Shown: positions 1 to 6,329, counted from the stretch's first letter. The stretch: DNA of 10,407 nucleotides from Candidatus Benthicola azotiphorus (GCA_947581745.1 CANPVW010000310.1:1-10407), one strand, 5' to 3'. Notes: generated by a model not told the origin, from the letters alone. Numbers and translations: made by a program.

Positions 1-969
1 TTCCGCCTCGAACTTCCACGTGAGCCAACCATCGTCCGAAGGCAGGGTGGCGCGGCTCGCTTCCCGGTCCTCCGCGCTCACGACCTTGATTACCGTATCG
101 AGGGCCGGAGCCGCGGCCAGCTTCTCGACGGCCTCGGGATACAGGACCTCCTCGGGGTTCACCAGCATTCCCGTCCCGACGACGAGCCAGCCATCCGGCA
201 CGGTGACGTTCACGGTGTAGTTGCCGTAGTCGTCGTAGAACTCTCCGCTGCCCAGGTACGGCGACTGGTCCTGTCCGAACACGTCGTCGAACACGGCGAC
301 CTGCGGGAACCACTGCGCGAGCTGGAAGATCTCGTGGTTCAGGTGCCCCATCCGCATCCCGCCGCTCCCCAGCACCGTGAAGGACCAGTCCACGTCGAGG
401 TTCGCGACGCCACCCGGGGCGAGCGGCTCGGGCAGGGAGATCACCATGATCGTGCCGTCCACGCGATATCCCGGTTCCTGCGGTCCGCGCTGCTGCATCC
501 CGAAGAACCGACGGGGCGGCAGCTCCGCCAGCTCTGTTCCACCCACGGCCACCCGCCCCACGGTCATTCCCCCGCTGATCGCGGTGCGCTCGGCGCGCGG
601 AGATCCTTCCTTGAAGATGTTCTGGTACAGGTGCAGCACGAGCACCGGTCGTTCGGCCGGCGTGTCGTTTCGCACCGTGATCGTCTCGCTCCCCGTCAGC
701 AGAGCGCTTTCCGGCTCGATCTTCACGTCGATGTCGTAGTCCACCCACTGCTGCCAGTAGTTGGGACCGGGCCGCCCCTCCGACGTGCGCGTCCCGGCTT
801 CAAGAGCTGCCAGGTAGCCGCTGGGCGGCTGCACGGGGTTGAATACCGGGTAGTCCACCACGAGCCCTGAACCGTCCGCCGGATTCGATTCCTGTGCCAC
901 GACGTGCGGCGCGGCCGCGATCAGAAGGGCCACCACCGCGACCATCGACCGGCTGCTATCCCTTATCAT
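1..969 (-). CDS. Secreted M1-family metallopeptidase (aminopeptidase N-like), N-terminal part only
   Basis: The gene starts at ATG 969-967 and stays open to the window edge, giving 323 residues. A strong Shine-Dalgarno (GGAGG, 6 bases upstream) fixes the start. Residues 1-25 form a signal peptide with a likely cleavage after VVA (A25|Q26), so the enzyme is exported. Residues about 75-270 look like the beta-rich N-terminal domain of M1 aminopeptidases: YWQQWVDYDIDVKI, LTGSETITVRND, LHLYQNIF, and LAQWFPQVAVFDD followed by PYLGSGEFYDDYGNYTVNVTVP, a segment typical of this family in Gemmatimonadota and Acidobacteria. The HEXXH zinc site and GxMEN motif would lie further downstream, outside the window, so activity cannot be judged. 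Known family role: removal of N-terminal amino acids from peptides, here probably periplasmic or outer-envelope. It is 112 bases downstream of the LuxC-like gene and may share its transcript. A specialised substrate cannot be excluded. Confidence 0.85.
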   Translation of the reverse strand, partial: MIRDSSRSMVAVVALLIAAAPHVVAQESNPADGSGLVVDYPVFNPVQPPSGYLAALEAGTRTSEGRPGPNYWQQWVDYDIDVKIEPESALLTGSETITVRNDTPAERPVLVLHLYQNIFKEGSPRAERTAISGGMTVGRVAVGGTELAELPPRRFFGMQQRGPQEPGYRVDGTIMVISLPEPLAPGGVANLDVDWSFTVLGSGGMRMGHLNHEIFQLAQWFPQVAVFDDVFGQDQSPYLGSGEFYDDYGNYTVNVTVPDGWLVVGTGMLVNPEEVLYPEAVEKLAAAPALDTVIKVVSAEDREASRATLPSDDGWLTWKFEAE

Positions 970-970
970 T

Positions 971-980
971 CTCCACCTCC
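971..980 (-). promoter_or_regulatory. Strong ribosome binding site of the M1 peptidase gene
   Basis: On the minus strand this reads GGAGGTGGAG, placing GGAGG 6 bases before ATG 969. It is one of the two best Shine-Dalgarno matches in the window and decides the start codon over other ATGs nearby at 1001-999 and 1024-1022, which are in another frame. Confidence 0.75.
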
Positions 981-1081
981 CCATCATCCTCTGCCTCCAT
1001 GCTCGATTCGTTCGCGACTTCCATCCCCACGTGTTGGTAACAGGCAGCCTCCCCGCCGTGCTGTGGAATGAGACCGAAAAA

Positions 1082-2473
1082 CTACTCCGGCACCTCGAAG
1101 TCCGTCCAGTTGACGAGAGGCAGGAGCTGGTTCCGCCCGTCGTGTCGCCAGTCCGGGGGCGGCCATGCCATCGAGCCGAACGGAGCCACTCTTCCCACAC
1201 GCAGACGGGTCCCGACCTCCGCGAGTTTCTCCAGACCATCCGTGCCGGCGTATCCCAGCGTCTGGATCCTCCCCTCCAGAGGCCGCAGCACATCCTCGAG
1301 CGACGTGACGGACGGCGAGCTTCGGACCCACACGACGCGCGGCAGCGACTCCGTTCGAACCGAGTCGTCATCTCCGATCAGGATCGTCCATGTGAGCGCG
1401 TCGCCGGGCGCTTCGACAGACGTTCGGCCGTGTTCGTAGCCGCCGAACTCGAACGCCGTCCGGACCGCCCGGATGGCGACTGCTTCCTCCTCGCTCGGGT
1501 CGGGTGGAGGATTCGTGCCCGTGTGCTCTTCCAGCGCGGCGGCCAGCGTCAAGACGAAGGCCAGGACGGACTCCCCCACCACGTATACCAGGCGTGGCGA
1601 CACGCATCCCTGCTGATCGTAGGCGCAGATGTCTCTCGCCAGCTCGGTGGCCGCTCCCGCCGGTGAATCGGGCAGAACCACGGCCACCCCGGTCTTGGGC
1701 CCGTAGGTGATGATTTCCGTGTCGGGCGGCAGGGCGGCGCGAACGGACTCGAGCGTGTGCTCGCCTCCGTACACGACCGCCGCGCCTGCCCACTTCGTCC
1801 ACTCACGCCAGATAGCCGGAAAGCTACCCCCCGGCCACCAGGTCGCCGCCACGGCACGACCGAGGATCGGATCCTGCTCAGCCAGCAGGCGGGCGAACAG
1901 CGGCAGCAGGCCGGGCTCCGACTCGGGCAGCTTGCACAGCACCCCGGAACGCACGAGAAGAGCCCTGATCGTGGCGGTAATCGCCACGCCGGGCACGTTG
2001 CCCGCCAGCACCTGCAGGACCACGGGCGGGCCGATCGCCCGACGGCTGCGCCGACCCGGTCCCGTCCACCCGGGGTCCGTCACGAAACCGTCCAGGACCG
2101 CGAAGCTGCTGAACTCCGATTCCACCAGCCGGGTCAGCGATTCGACAGTCCAGGCTCGGCCCATCCCCTCGAGGGTCTCGCGGCTGAGCTCCTCGCTCCA
2201 GCCCAGCTCCGCTCGCAGCAGCTCCCGCGCGGTCGTCGCGTCCAGCCCTTCCTCCGTGAGCCGCGCCGCCGCCCTCGCTATCTCGTTCACGATCTGCTCG
2301 ACGGTGCGCTCGCGCCGCGCCGCCAGCGTCGCCTGCAGCACGGCATCGGCGACGGATCCGGCTTCCGCTGCCGAAAGCACGGGAGCCCGGAAGCGCTTAC
2401 CCGTTCGGGTGCGGCCCTCCATCCACTCGGCCGGCGCCCCCGTCAGGCCGGGCAGATGCCACGCCTCAAGCAT
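1082..2473 (-). CDS. luxC: LuxC-like acyl-CoA reductase (fatty aldehyde-forming)
   Basis: This encodes 463 residues, close to the usual LuxC length of about 480. LuxC enzymes belong to the aldehyde dehydrogenase superfamily and reduce an activated fatty acyl group with NADPH to a fatty aldehyde, via an acyl-cysteine intermediate. The catalytic cysteine is Cys290 in YDQQGCVSPRL, matching the position of Cys286 known in Vibrio LuxC. LQVLAGNVPGVAI (153-165) fits the family nucleotide-binding segment, and the end (RVAPFGSMAWPPPDWRHDG, 428-446) is the typical LuxC C-terminal signature. A longer reading from ATG 2578 is open, but I prefer ATG 2473: it overlaps the luxE stop (ATGCTTGA), has GGAGG at 2483-2487 nine bases upstream, and gives a normal N-terminus. 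The overlap implies translational coupling with LuxE, its expected partner. No luxAB or luxD is visible, so a role in bioluminescence is unlikely; supply of aldehyde or alcohol for lipid synthesis is inferred. Confidence 0.88.
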   Translation of the reverse strand: MLEAWHLPGLTGAPAEWMEGRTRTGKRFRAPVLSAAEAGSVADAVLQATLAARRERTVEQIVNEIARAAARLTEEGLDATTARELLRAELGWSEELSRETLEGMGRAWTVESLTRLVESEFSSFAVLDGFVTDPGWTGPGRRSRRAIGPPVVLQVLAGNVPGVAITATIRALLVRSGVLCKLPESEPGLLPLFARLLAEQDPILGRAVAATWWPGGSFPAIWREWTKWAGAAVVYGGEHTLESVRAALPPDTEIITYGPKTGVAVVLPDSPAGAATELARDICAYDQQGCVSPRLVYVVGESVLAFVLTLAAALEEHTGTNPPPDPSEEEAVAIRAVRTAFEFGGYEHGRTSVEAPGDALTWTILIGDDDSVRTESLPRVVWVRSSPSVTSLEDVLRPLEGRIQTLGYAGTDGLEKLAEVGTRLRVGRVAPFGSMAWPPPDWRHDGRNQLLPLVNWTDFEVPE

Positions 2474-3587
2474 GCTGCCGTGCCTCCAGGAGCTCGGCCG
2501 TGGCCAGCGAGCACCCGCGCGGAGGCGCTCCGGCGGTGCGCCCGATCCATTCGATGCCATCCCCGACGATTCGGCCACGGTCCTCCGTCAGGACCGCGCA
2601 GACACTCGCGGCATTGGCGAGGTCGAAGTGGCTCAGAATTCCCACGTCTCCGTCCGGCAGCTCGTCCAGCGTCGCCGGATCGAGGACTCGCGTACGCAGC
2701 CAGGGCGGACCCCGCAGCGGGAGAGGCGGCTCGCCGGCGGCATAGCGCTGTGAAAGGAGCTCCGTCATCCCAAATTCGTTGAACACTCGATCCGGCGACA
2801 GTCCGAGCCAGCCCACCAGCCCGCGCGCGACGTCCGCACGCTGGAGGCCGGCTCGCCCCTTCGCTCCGCCCGTATCCATCGCGACCGAGCCCTCCGGAAG
2901 ACGGACCGCGGAGCCCCCGTCCCTCTCCATCCGATCCACCCATTCGGCAAATCCGACGGTCGTGCCAAGCAGACAGAGCGGTCGTCCGGTGTCGAGGCTG
3001 CGCTGCACTTCCGACGCCAGGGCCTGCCAATCGATACCGGAGGCCGTCGCGACGCTCAGGCCGTCACCGGCCCCCAGTCCGGTCCGCAGGTCGTCGAGCA
3101 TCCACCCGAGCGATGAGGCGCTGTCATACGTAAAGGATGGCGGTAAAGTGACTATCTTGGCTTGAACATCCTCCTGGAGCACGTACGCTCGAAAGGTCGG
3201 GCGGAGGGACGCCCGGTAGAGCTCGGGCGCGCGGACCAGGTGCCGACCACGAGCGGACCGGCCTTGCGTGGTACCGCTCGTTCGAAACGTCAGGCGGGCG
3301 GCCTCGGGTCCTCCCACGATGAGATCGACGACTCGGAAGGCGGCGGTGGGCACGGGCGGCACTTCCCTCCACGAGCGGACATCTTCGGGCCCGACTCCCC
3401 TCGACTCGCAGTACCTGCGATATGTGGGAATCCCCTCGATTTGCAGGCGGAACACGCGCATCGCCCATTCATCGAGGACCGCTTCCGACCAGCTCGAGCC
3501 CTTGCCCGGCCAGGCTTCGAATGCGGCGATGAGCTCGGCGGTCAGTGCGTCGATAAGCTCCGCCCGGGATCCCGCCGAAGTGGTCAT
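2466..3587 (-). CDS. luxE: LuxE-like acyl-protein synthetase
   Basis: A protein of 373 residues, the normal length for LuxE. LuxE (ANL adenylating superfamily) activates a fatty acid with ATP to acyl-AMP, loads the acyl group onto its own C-terminal cysteine and passes it to LuxC. Visible motifs are the phosphate loop TSGTTQG (103-109), DTGGAKGR (238-245), NEFGMTELLSQRY (270-282) and the C-terminal RGCSLA with Cys359, which lines up with the acylated cysteine at about 362-364 in luminous bacteria. All functional residues appear intact. It precedes the LuxC-like gene with an 8-base overlap, so the two are probably made together as a fatty acid reductase. Start ATG 3587 is the only plausible one for the full N-terminus, yet no purine-rich Shine-Dalgarno precedes it (CCCTCC directly upstream). 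It lies 55 bases after the PDZ gene. The alternative, a PaaK-like CoA ligase, fits worse because of the C-terminal cysteine motif. Confidence 0.88.
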   Translation of the reverse strand: MTTSAGSRAELIDALTAELIAAFEAWPGKGSSWSEAVLDEWAMRVFRLQIEGIPTYRRYCESRGVGPEDVRSWREVPPVPTAAFRVVDLIVGGPEAARLTFRTSGTTQGRSARGRHLVRAPELYRASLRPTFRAYVLQEDVQAKIVTLPPSFTYDSASSLGWMLDDLRTGLGAGDGLSVATASGIDWQALASEVQRSLDTGRPLCLLGTTVGFAEWVDRMERDGGSAVRLPEGSVAMDTGGAKGRAGLQRADVARGLVGWLGLSPDRVFNEFGMTELLSQRYAAGEPPLPLRGPPWLRTRVLDPATLDELPDGDVGILSHFDLANAASVCAVLTEDRGRIVGDGIEWIGRTAGAPPRGCSLATAELLEARQHA

Positions 3588-3593
3588 GGAGGG

Positions 3594-3622
3594 AATGTGA
3601 GCGCCGGGATCGGGGACGACAA
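3594..3622 (-). promoter_or_regulatory. Possible promoter giving a leaderless luxE transcript
   Basis: On the minus strand TTGTCG (3622-3617, four of six bases of TTGACA) is followed after 17 bases by CACATT (3599-3594, three of six of TATAAT, keeping A2 and T6). The A of the luxE ATG lies 7 bases beyond this box, where a transcription start would be expected. Together with the missing Shine-Dalgarno this suggests, weakly, a leaderless mRNA. Matches this poor also occur by chance. Confidence 0.2.
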
Positions 3623-3642
3623 GTTCGCCGGGCGCACCCGCG

Positions 3643-4929
3643 TCAGCGTGCGGGCAGATTCCCCGTGTGGAGAACGCCTTTACGAAGCCACTTTACCTGC
3701 ACTCCGGTTCCGGGATCGGCCCCGGCGATGGCTTCACGTAACGTGCTCATGTCCTTGCACCTGGTACCCCCGGCTTCGACCACGACATCACCTCCCTTGA
3801 GGCCGATGCGGGCCGCCGGAGTCTCGGGAATGACACGCAGCACCAGGAGTCCCTGCTCCGCTCCGTCGAAGTACTCGGCCAGGTCGGGCGTGAGCTCCCG
3901 GAATTCCGCCCCCGCCAGTCGGAGATCGGATGACAGCAGCGTCCGCAGTTGGCCCGACATGGGGCGGGGGGTGACGTAGTAGGCCCACTCGCCATCGGGA
4001 GCGGCCCGTGAGGTCACGGAGAGCGCGAGGCCCAGAGAATCACCTTCCAGCACTCGCACCTGGCCTCGAAGGCGGATCAGCGAATCGAGCTGCACGCGGG
4101 CGGACTGAAACGACGAGTCCCTCACCTGCTCGAGCCGTCGTGCAAGCTCTTCGTTCTCCCAAACGTAACGCGGATGCTCGGTCCAATCCGTGCCCCCGTC
4201 CGCCTCGGTCGCACTCCCCCCTGGCCGGCGCGATGGCCGGACGGACTCTTCCGCTTCCTGCTCTCGGATCCGCTGGAGGAACACGTGCGCCTTCTCGGGA
4301 TCTCCGACTTCGATCCTGAAGCTGCCGGCGGAGTCCTCGCTGAAGAACACGAACCCGTTTCCGTGCGTTCGGAGGGAATCCAGTCGGAGCTCGACCTCGT
4401 CGCGCCTCGCCCGGACGGATGGGATACGTACCACCTGCACCCGATGCTGGTCCTCATCCACCCCTCCCCGGGGCTCGAAGAACATCGTCCGCACGTCGAC
4501 GTACGCCTCTTCCGGCCGCATTTCCGGGACGACCTGGATCGACTTACGCCCACCCTCTCGGCCGACCTGGAGCTCGACCGACGTACCGGCCTCGAGGCCG
4601 AGAAGCAGAGCTCGGCCTTCCTTGCCGCGGACATCGAGGCCGTTCACGGACAGCAGGGTGTCCCGCGCCAGCACGCCGGCGCGGTCCGCCGGCCCTCCGA
4701 CCACTACCGACGTGACGACCGGGGGCTTGTCGCACACCGCCTCCGCCGTCGCGGGCCCCTCGCACCGCTCCTCCAGCAGGATTCCGATCCGAGCCCTTTC
4801 CCGCGGCACCCATTGCGTTTCGGATTCCTGGGCCAGGAGATCGTGACCGGCACCCGCCAGCGACAAGCCGACCCCGGCCAGGATCCAGGCCCACCCGACG
4901 CTTCTCCGTATACTCCCAAACGTCTTCAT
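3643..4929 (-). CDS. Secreted or membrane-anchored protein with two PDZ domains, third gene of the sigma operon
   Basis: The product has 428 residues. Residues 1-34 include a basic start and a hydrophobic stretch (about 12-28), ending LLAQE, a likely signal peptide with export to the periplasm. PDZ domain 1 spans roughly 47-135 (VTSVVVGGPADRAGVLARDTLLSVNG inside it shows the carboxylate-binding and AG-hairpin pattern). PDZ domain 2 spans about 338-425 (RVIPETPAARIGLKGGDVVVEAGG). Between them is a 200-residue charged linker with no recognisable fold. No HtrA-type serine protease or other catalytic domain is present, so the protein probably binds C-terminal peptides or unfolded envelope proteins, or acts as a partner for a protease. 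The start ATG 4929 follows the anti-sigma stop by 8 bases with GAAGAGAG as a modest ribosome site; a longer open frame upstream overlaps the anti-sigma gene and is not real. Two cysteines (56 and 66) could form a disulfide. Its place directly after an anti-sigma factor suggests a part in signal sensing; this is inference. Confidence 0.8.
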   Translation of the reverse strand: MKTFGSIRRSVGWAWILAGVGLSLAGAGHDLLAQESETQWVPRERARIGILLEERCEGPATAEAVCDKPPVVTSVVVGGPADRAGVLARDTLLSVNGLDVRGKEGRALLLGLEAGTSVELQVGREGGRKSIQVVPEMRPEEAYVDVRTMFFEPRGGVDEDQHRVQVVRIPSVRARRDEVELRLDSLRTHGNGFVFFSEDSAGSFRIEVGDPEKAHVFLQRIREQEAEESVRPSRRPGGSATEADGGTDWTEHPRYVWENEELARRLEQVRDSSFQSARVQLDSLIRLRGQVRVLEGDSLGLALSVTSRAAPDGEWAYYVTPRPMSGQLRTLLSSDLRLAGAEFRELTPDLAEYFDGAEQGLLVLRVIPETPAARIGLKGGDVVVEAGGTRCKDMSTLREAIAGADPGTGVQVKWLRKGVLHTGNLPAR

Positions 4930-4937
4930 CTCTCTTC

Positions 4938-5633
4938 TCAGTACTCGGCCGCTGTCATGCGCAGCGTCTGATCCAATTGCCCGGCGAGGTCTTCCCGCTC
5001 GTCCACCAGCTGAAACAGGAAGTTGTTCAGCACCGGGTCCTCGGGCGCTTCCCGCAGCGCGTCTCGCGAAGCATCGATCATCGCGTCCAGGTGCGTGATC
5101 CTCTCGGCGAAAGCCTCGGGACCCGGCTGGCGCGAGGCGGACTCGTCGAACGAGTCCCTCAGCTGCTGCAGGTCCGCGACCGTCCGCAGGTAGGCTTCCG
5201 CCGGCTGGATCGCCAGGGACGACTCGCCGGGCGAGCCCGGGTCTCCCGCCTCGACGGGCACAGCCGTCGTCGTGAGTGCGGAAGGACCCGGGGAATCGCC
5301 CTGACCCGCGCCGCGACGTCCGACCATGAGGCCGGCCGCGAACAGCGCGATCACCGCGGCCGCCTGGAGCACCCGTCGCGCACCCTGCCACCACGGCGGC
5401 GCGCCGATGGGCCGGCGCAGGGGGTCGAGTCCCAGCCGCTCCTGCACGGCAGCCCATTCGCCGACGGGCGGCTCCAGCTCCGGAAGTCCCGACAGAGCCA
5501 TCCGCATGCGGCTCATCTGCTCGTATTCGCGGGCGCACTCGGGGCAATCGGCCAGGTGCTCCGGACCGCCCGGTACGTCCTCCGGCTGCTCCAGGAGCAG
5601 CGAAATCTGTACTCTGTTCAAATGCTCAGGCAT
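4938..5633 (-). CDS. Membrane-anchored zinc-type anti-sigma factor
   Basis: The 231-residue product has a cytoplasmic N-terminal zf-HC2/ZAS-type domain with the zinc motif H26-x3-C30-x2-C33 (HLADCPEC), one transmembrane helix at about 88-105 (VLQAAAVIALFAAGLMVG) and a roughly 125-residue periplasmic part. The last 80 residues are strongly helical and probably coiled-coil (LQQLRDSF, ERITHLDAMIDASRDAL, LVDEREDLAGQL). ZAS proteins hold their cognate ECF sigma factor inactive at the membrane until a signal releases it. The start is ATG 5633, overlapping the sigma stop as ATGCCTGA, so translation is coupled and the two proteins would be made at similar levels. In-frame ATGs at 5648 and 5678 are possible but add residues not expected before the family's start. 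AGGGA lies three bases before ATG 5633, so initiation probably relies on coupling. What signal the periplasmic domain senses is unknown. Confidence 0.85.
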   Translation of the reverse strand: MPEHLNRVQISLLLEQPEDVPGGPEHLADCPECAREYEQMSRMRMALSGLPELEPPVGEWAAVQERLGLDPLRRPIGAPPWWQGARRVLQAAAVIALFAAGLMVGRRGAGQGDSPGPSALTTTAVPVEAGDPGSPGESSLAIQPAEAYLRTVADLQQLRDSFDESASRQPGPEAFAERITHLDAMIDASRDALREAPEDPVLNNFLFQLVDEREDLAGQLDQTLRMTAAEY

Positions 5634-6174
5634 GGTTCCCTGCTTCATCTCTCTGCCGGGCCGGTGACAGCAGGTCACGCATTCGAGCCCGGGCTTTGTG
5701 CAACTGTGACTTCGATGTTCCGACGGCGACGCCCGTCCGTTCCGCGATCTCCTCGTGCGTGAGGCCTTCCACGTCGTGCATTACCAGCACCATCCGGTAG
5801 CCTGGCGAGAGCTGGTCCAGCGCCCGGCCAAGGAGCCTCTGGTTGAGGATCGTCTCGTCGGCCGGAGGAGGACCCGGCTGTCGATGGGCCGTAGCTTCAA
5901 CGTCGGGCCGCTTTCCCTGTCTGCGCAGGCGATTCAGAGCCGTGTTCACCGCCAGCCGATGCATCCAGGTGCCAAAGGACGAATCACCCCTGAACAGGTG
6001 CAGCTTCTCGAACGCGCGCACCCACGCGTCCTGGGATACGTCTTCCGCCAGGTGGTCGTCACCGACCATCCGCCGAACCACGGAGTACACTCGTCCAGCG
6101 TGCTCCGAGTAGAGCGCTGCCATGGCGCGTCGGTCGCCGGCACGGGCCGCCGCTATCAGCTGAGCGTCAGACAT
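5626..6174 (-). CDS. ECF-type RNA polymerase sigma factor (RpoE-like)
   Basis: The 182-residue length and two-domain layout fit group 4 (ECF) sigma factors. Region 2 spans about 17-86: LYSEHAGRVYSVVRRMVGD, then AEDVSQDAWVRAF (43-55, core binding and -10 recognition) and FGTWMHRLAVNTALNRLRR. Region 4 spans about 112-168, with GLTHEEIAERTGVAVGTSKSQLHKAR as the helix-turn-helix that reads the -35 element. Regions 1.1 and 3 are absent, as expected. It should direct RNA polymerase to a small regulon, often including its own promoter. Start ATG 6174 has only GAGG three bases upstream, a poor spacing; a short leader ORF with a strong ribosome site ends 12 bases before it, in the same frame, suggesting re-initiation. 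It heads the operon with the anti-sigma and PDZ genes. Cognate stress is unknown; envelope or lipid stress is inferred from the neighbours. Confidence 0.93.
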   Translation of the reverse strand: MSDAQLIAAARAGDRRAMAALYSEHAGRVYSVVRRMVGDDHLAEDVSQDAWVRAFEKLHLFRGDSSFGTWMHRLAVNTALNRLRRQGKRPDVEATAHRQPGPPPADETILNQRLLGRALDQLSPGYRMVLVMHDVEGLTHEEIAERTGVAVGTSKSQLHKARARMRDLLSPARQRDEAGNHA

Positions 6175-6186
6175 TGGCCTCGTTTC

Positions 6187-6240
6187 TCATGATCGCCGGT
6201 ATTTGGACGTGTGGGGAAAGACGAGGGTTGTCTCGGTCAT
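6187..6240 (-). CDS. Possible 17-residue leader peptide before the sigma factor
   Basis: The short ORF reads MTETTLVFPHTSKYRRS and ends in TGA. Its start has one of the two best ribosome sites in the window: GAGGGAG at 6245-6251, with GAGGG 6 bases before ATG 6240. It is in the same frame as the sigma gene: after TGA come only four sense codons (Glu-Thr-Arg-Pro) and then the sigma ATG 6174. Three readings are possible: a real leader that couples or attenuates sigma translation, a sigma N-terminal extension interrupted by a nonsense change or sequencing error, or TGA readthrough. A typical ECF sigma already begins at ATG 6174, which favours the leader or a dispensable extension. Some codons are less GC-rich than the neighbours (AAA, TCA, TTT), consistent with a non-conserved leader. 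Confidence 0.4.
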   Translation of the reverse strand: MTETTLVFPHTSKYRRS

Positions 6241-6244
6241 TTCG

Positions 6245-6251
6245 CTCCCTC
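6245..6251 (-). promoter_or_regulatory. Strong Shine-Dalgarno upstream of the leader ORF
   Basis: GAGGGAG on the minus strand, spaced 6 bases (from GAGGG) from ATG 6240. It is much better than the site of the sigma gene itself and suggests that ribosomes load here first. Confidence 0.5.
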
Positions 6252-6255
6252 GAAT

Positions 6256-6274
6256 GTGCCGGCTGCGCCGGCAC
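6256..6274 (-). repeat. Perfect 8-bp inverted repeat (hairpin) upstream of the leader ORF
   Basis: The minus strand reads GTGCCGGC, loop GCA, GCCGGCAC. The stem is perfect and very GC-rich, so it should form a stable RNA hairpin ending five bases before the leader's ribosome site. No U tract follows (ATTCGAGG), so it is not a standard intrinsic terminator. It may be an mRNA 5' structure, an attenuating hairpin or a dyad operator. Confidence 0.6.
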
Positions 6275-6286
6275 GGTCCCCCGCAC

Positions 6287-6328
6287 GATCCGGGACCCTT
6301 CGGGGTGATCCGGTTGCCTGTCCGGATC
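6287..6328. repeat. Three copies of GATCCGG (two direct, one inverted)
   Basis: On the plus strand GATCCGG occurs at 6287-6293 and 6307-6313, start to start 20 bp, and its reverse complement CCGGATC at 6322-6328. Spacing near two helical turns and the inverted third copy resemble an operator array, but the motif is short and GC-rich. It lies between the PAP2 stop and the sigma leader. Confidence 0.35.
6291..6318 (-). promoter_or_regulatory. Possible ECF-type promoter of the sigma operon
   Basis: The minus strand has GGCAACC (6318-6312), containing the AAC core common in ECF -35 elements, then 15 bases, then GTCCCG (6296-6291), which resembles the GTC core of ECF -10 boxes. A start near 6285 would leave about 45 bases, including the 8-bp hairpin, before the leader ORF. 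ECF factors often activate their own genes, so this would be autoregulation. The match is short and unverified. Confidence 0.2.
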
Positions 6329-6329
6329 A
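6306..6329 (-). terminator. Inverted repeat at the PAP2 stop codon, possible weak terminator
   Basis: The minus strand reads TGATCCGG, an 8-base loop, then CCGGATCA, a perfect 8-bp stem that begins with the PAP2 stop codon TGA. It is followed by a smaller ACCC-CGAA-GGGT stem. There is no U run, so termination would have to be of the U-less kind; an mRNA-stabilising hairpin or a dyad operator are alternatives. Confidence 0.35.

Noticed and set aside
956..1024. 22-codon acidic ORF overlapping the start of the M1 peptidase gene
   Set aside because: It has no properly spaced ribosome site, and the strong Shine-Dalgarno inside it serves ATG 969 in another frame. A regulatory role cannot be shown.
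1077..1081. Run of five T on the minus strand right after the luxC stop, as a terminator
   Set aside because: No stable stem precedes it in the end of luxC, so an intrinsic terminator is not supported.
1707..2753. Long plus-strand open frames opposite luxC and luxE
   Set aside because: They have low-complexity Arg/Ser/Pro-rich translations, lie fully antisense to well-recognised genes, and are the expected by-product of GC-rich codon bias.
1082..3587. Bioluminescence operon
   Set aside because: Only the reductase and synthetase components are present; luciferase subunits and the LuxD thioesterase are absent from the window and neighbours are unrelated to light emission.
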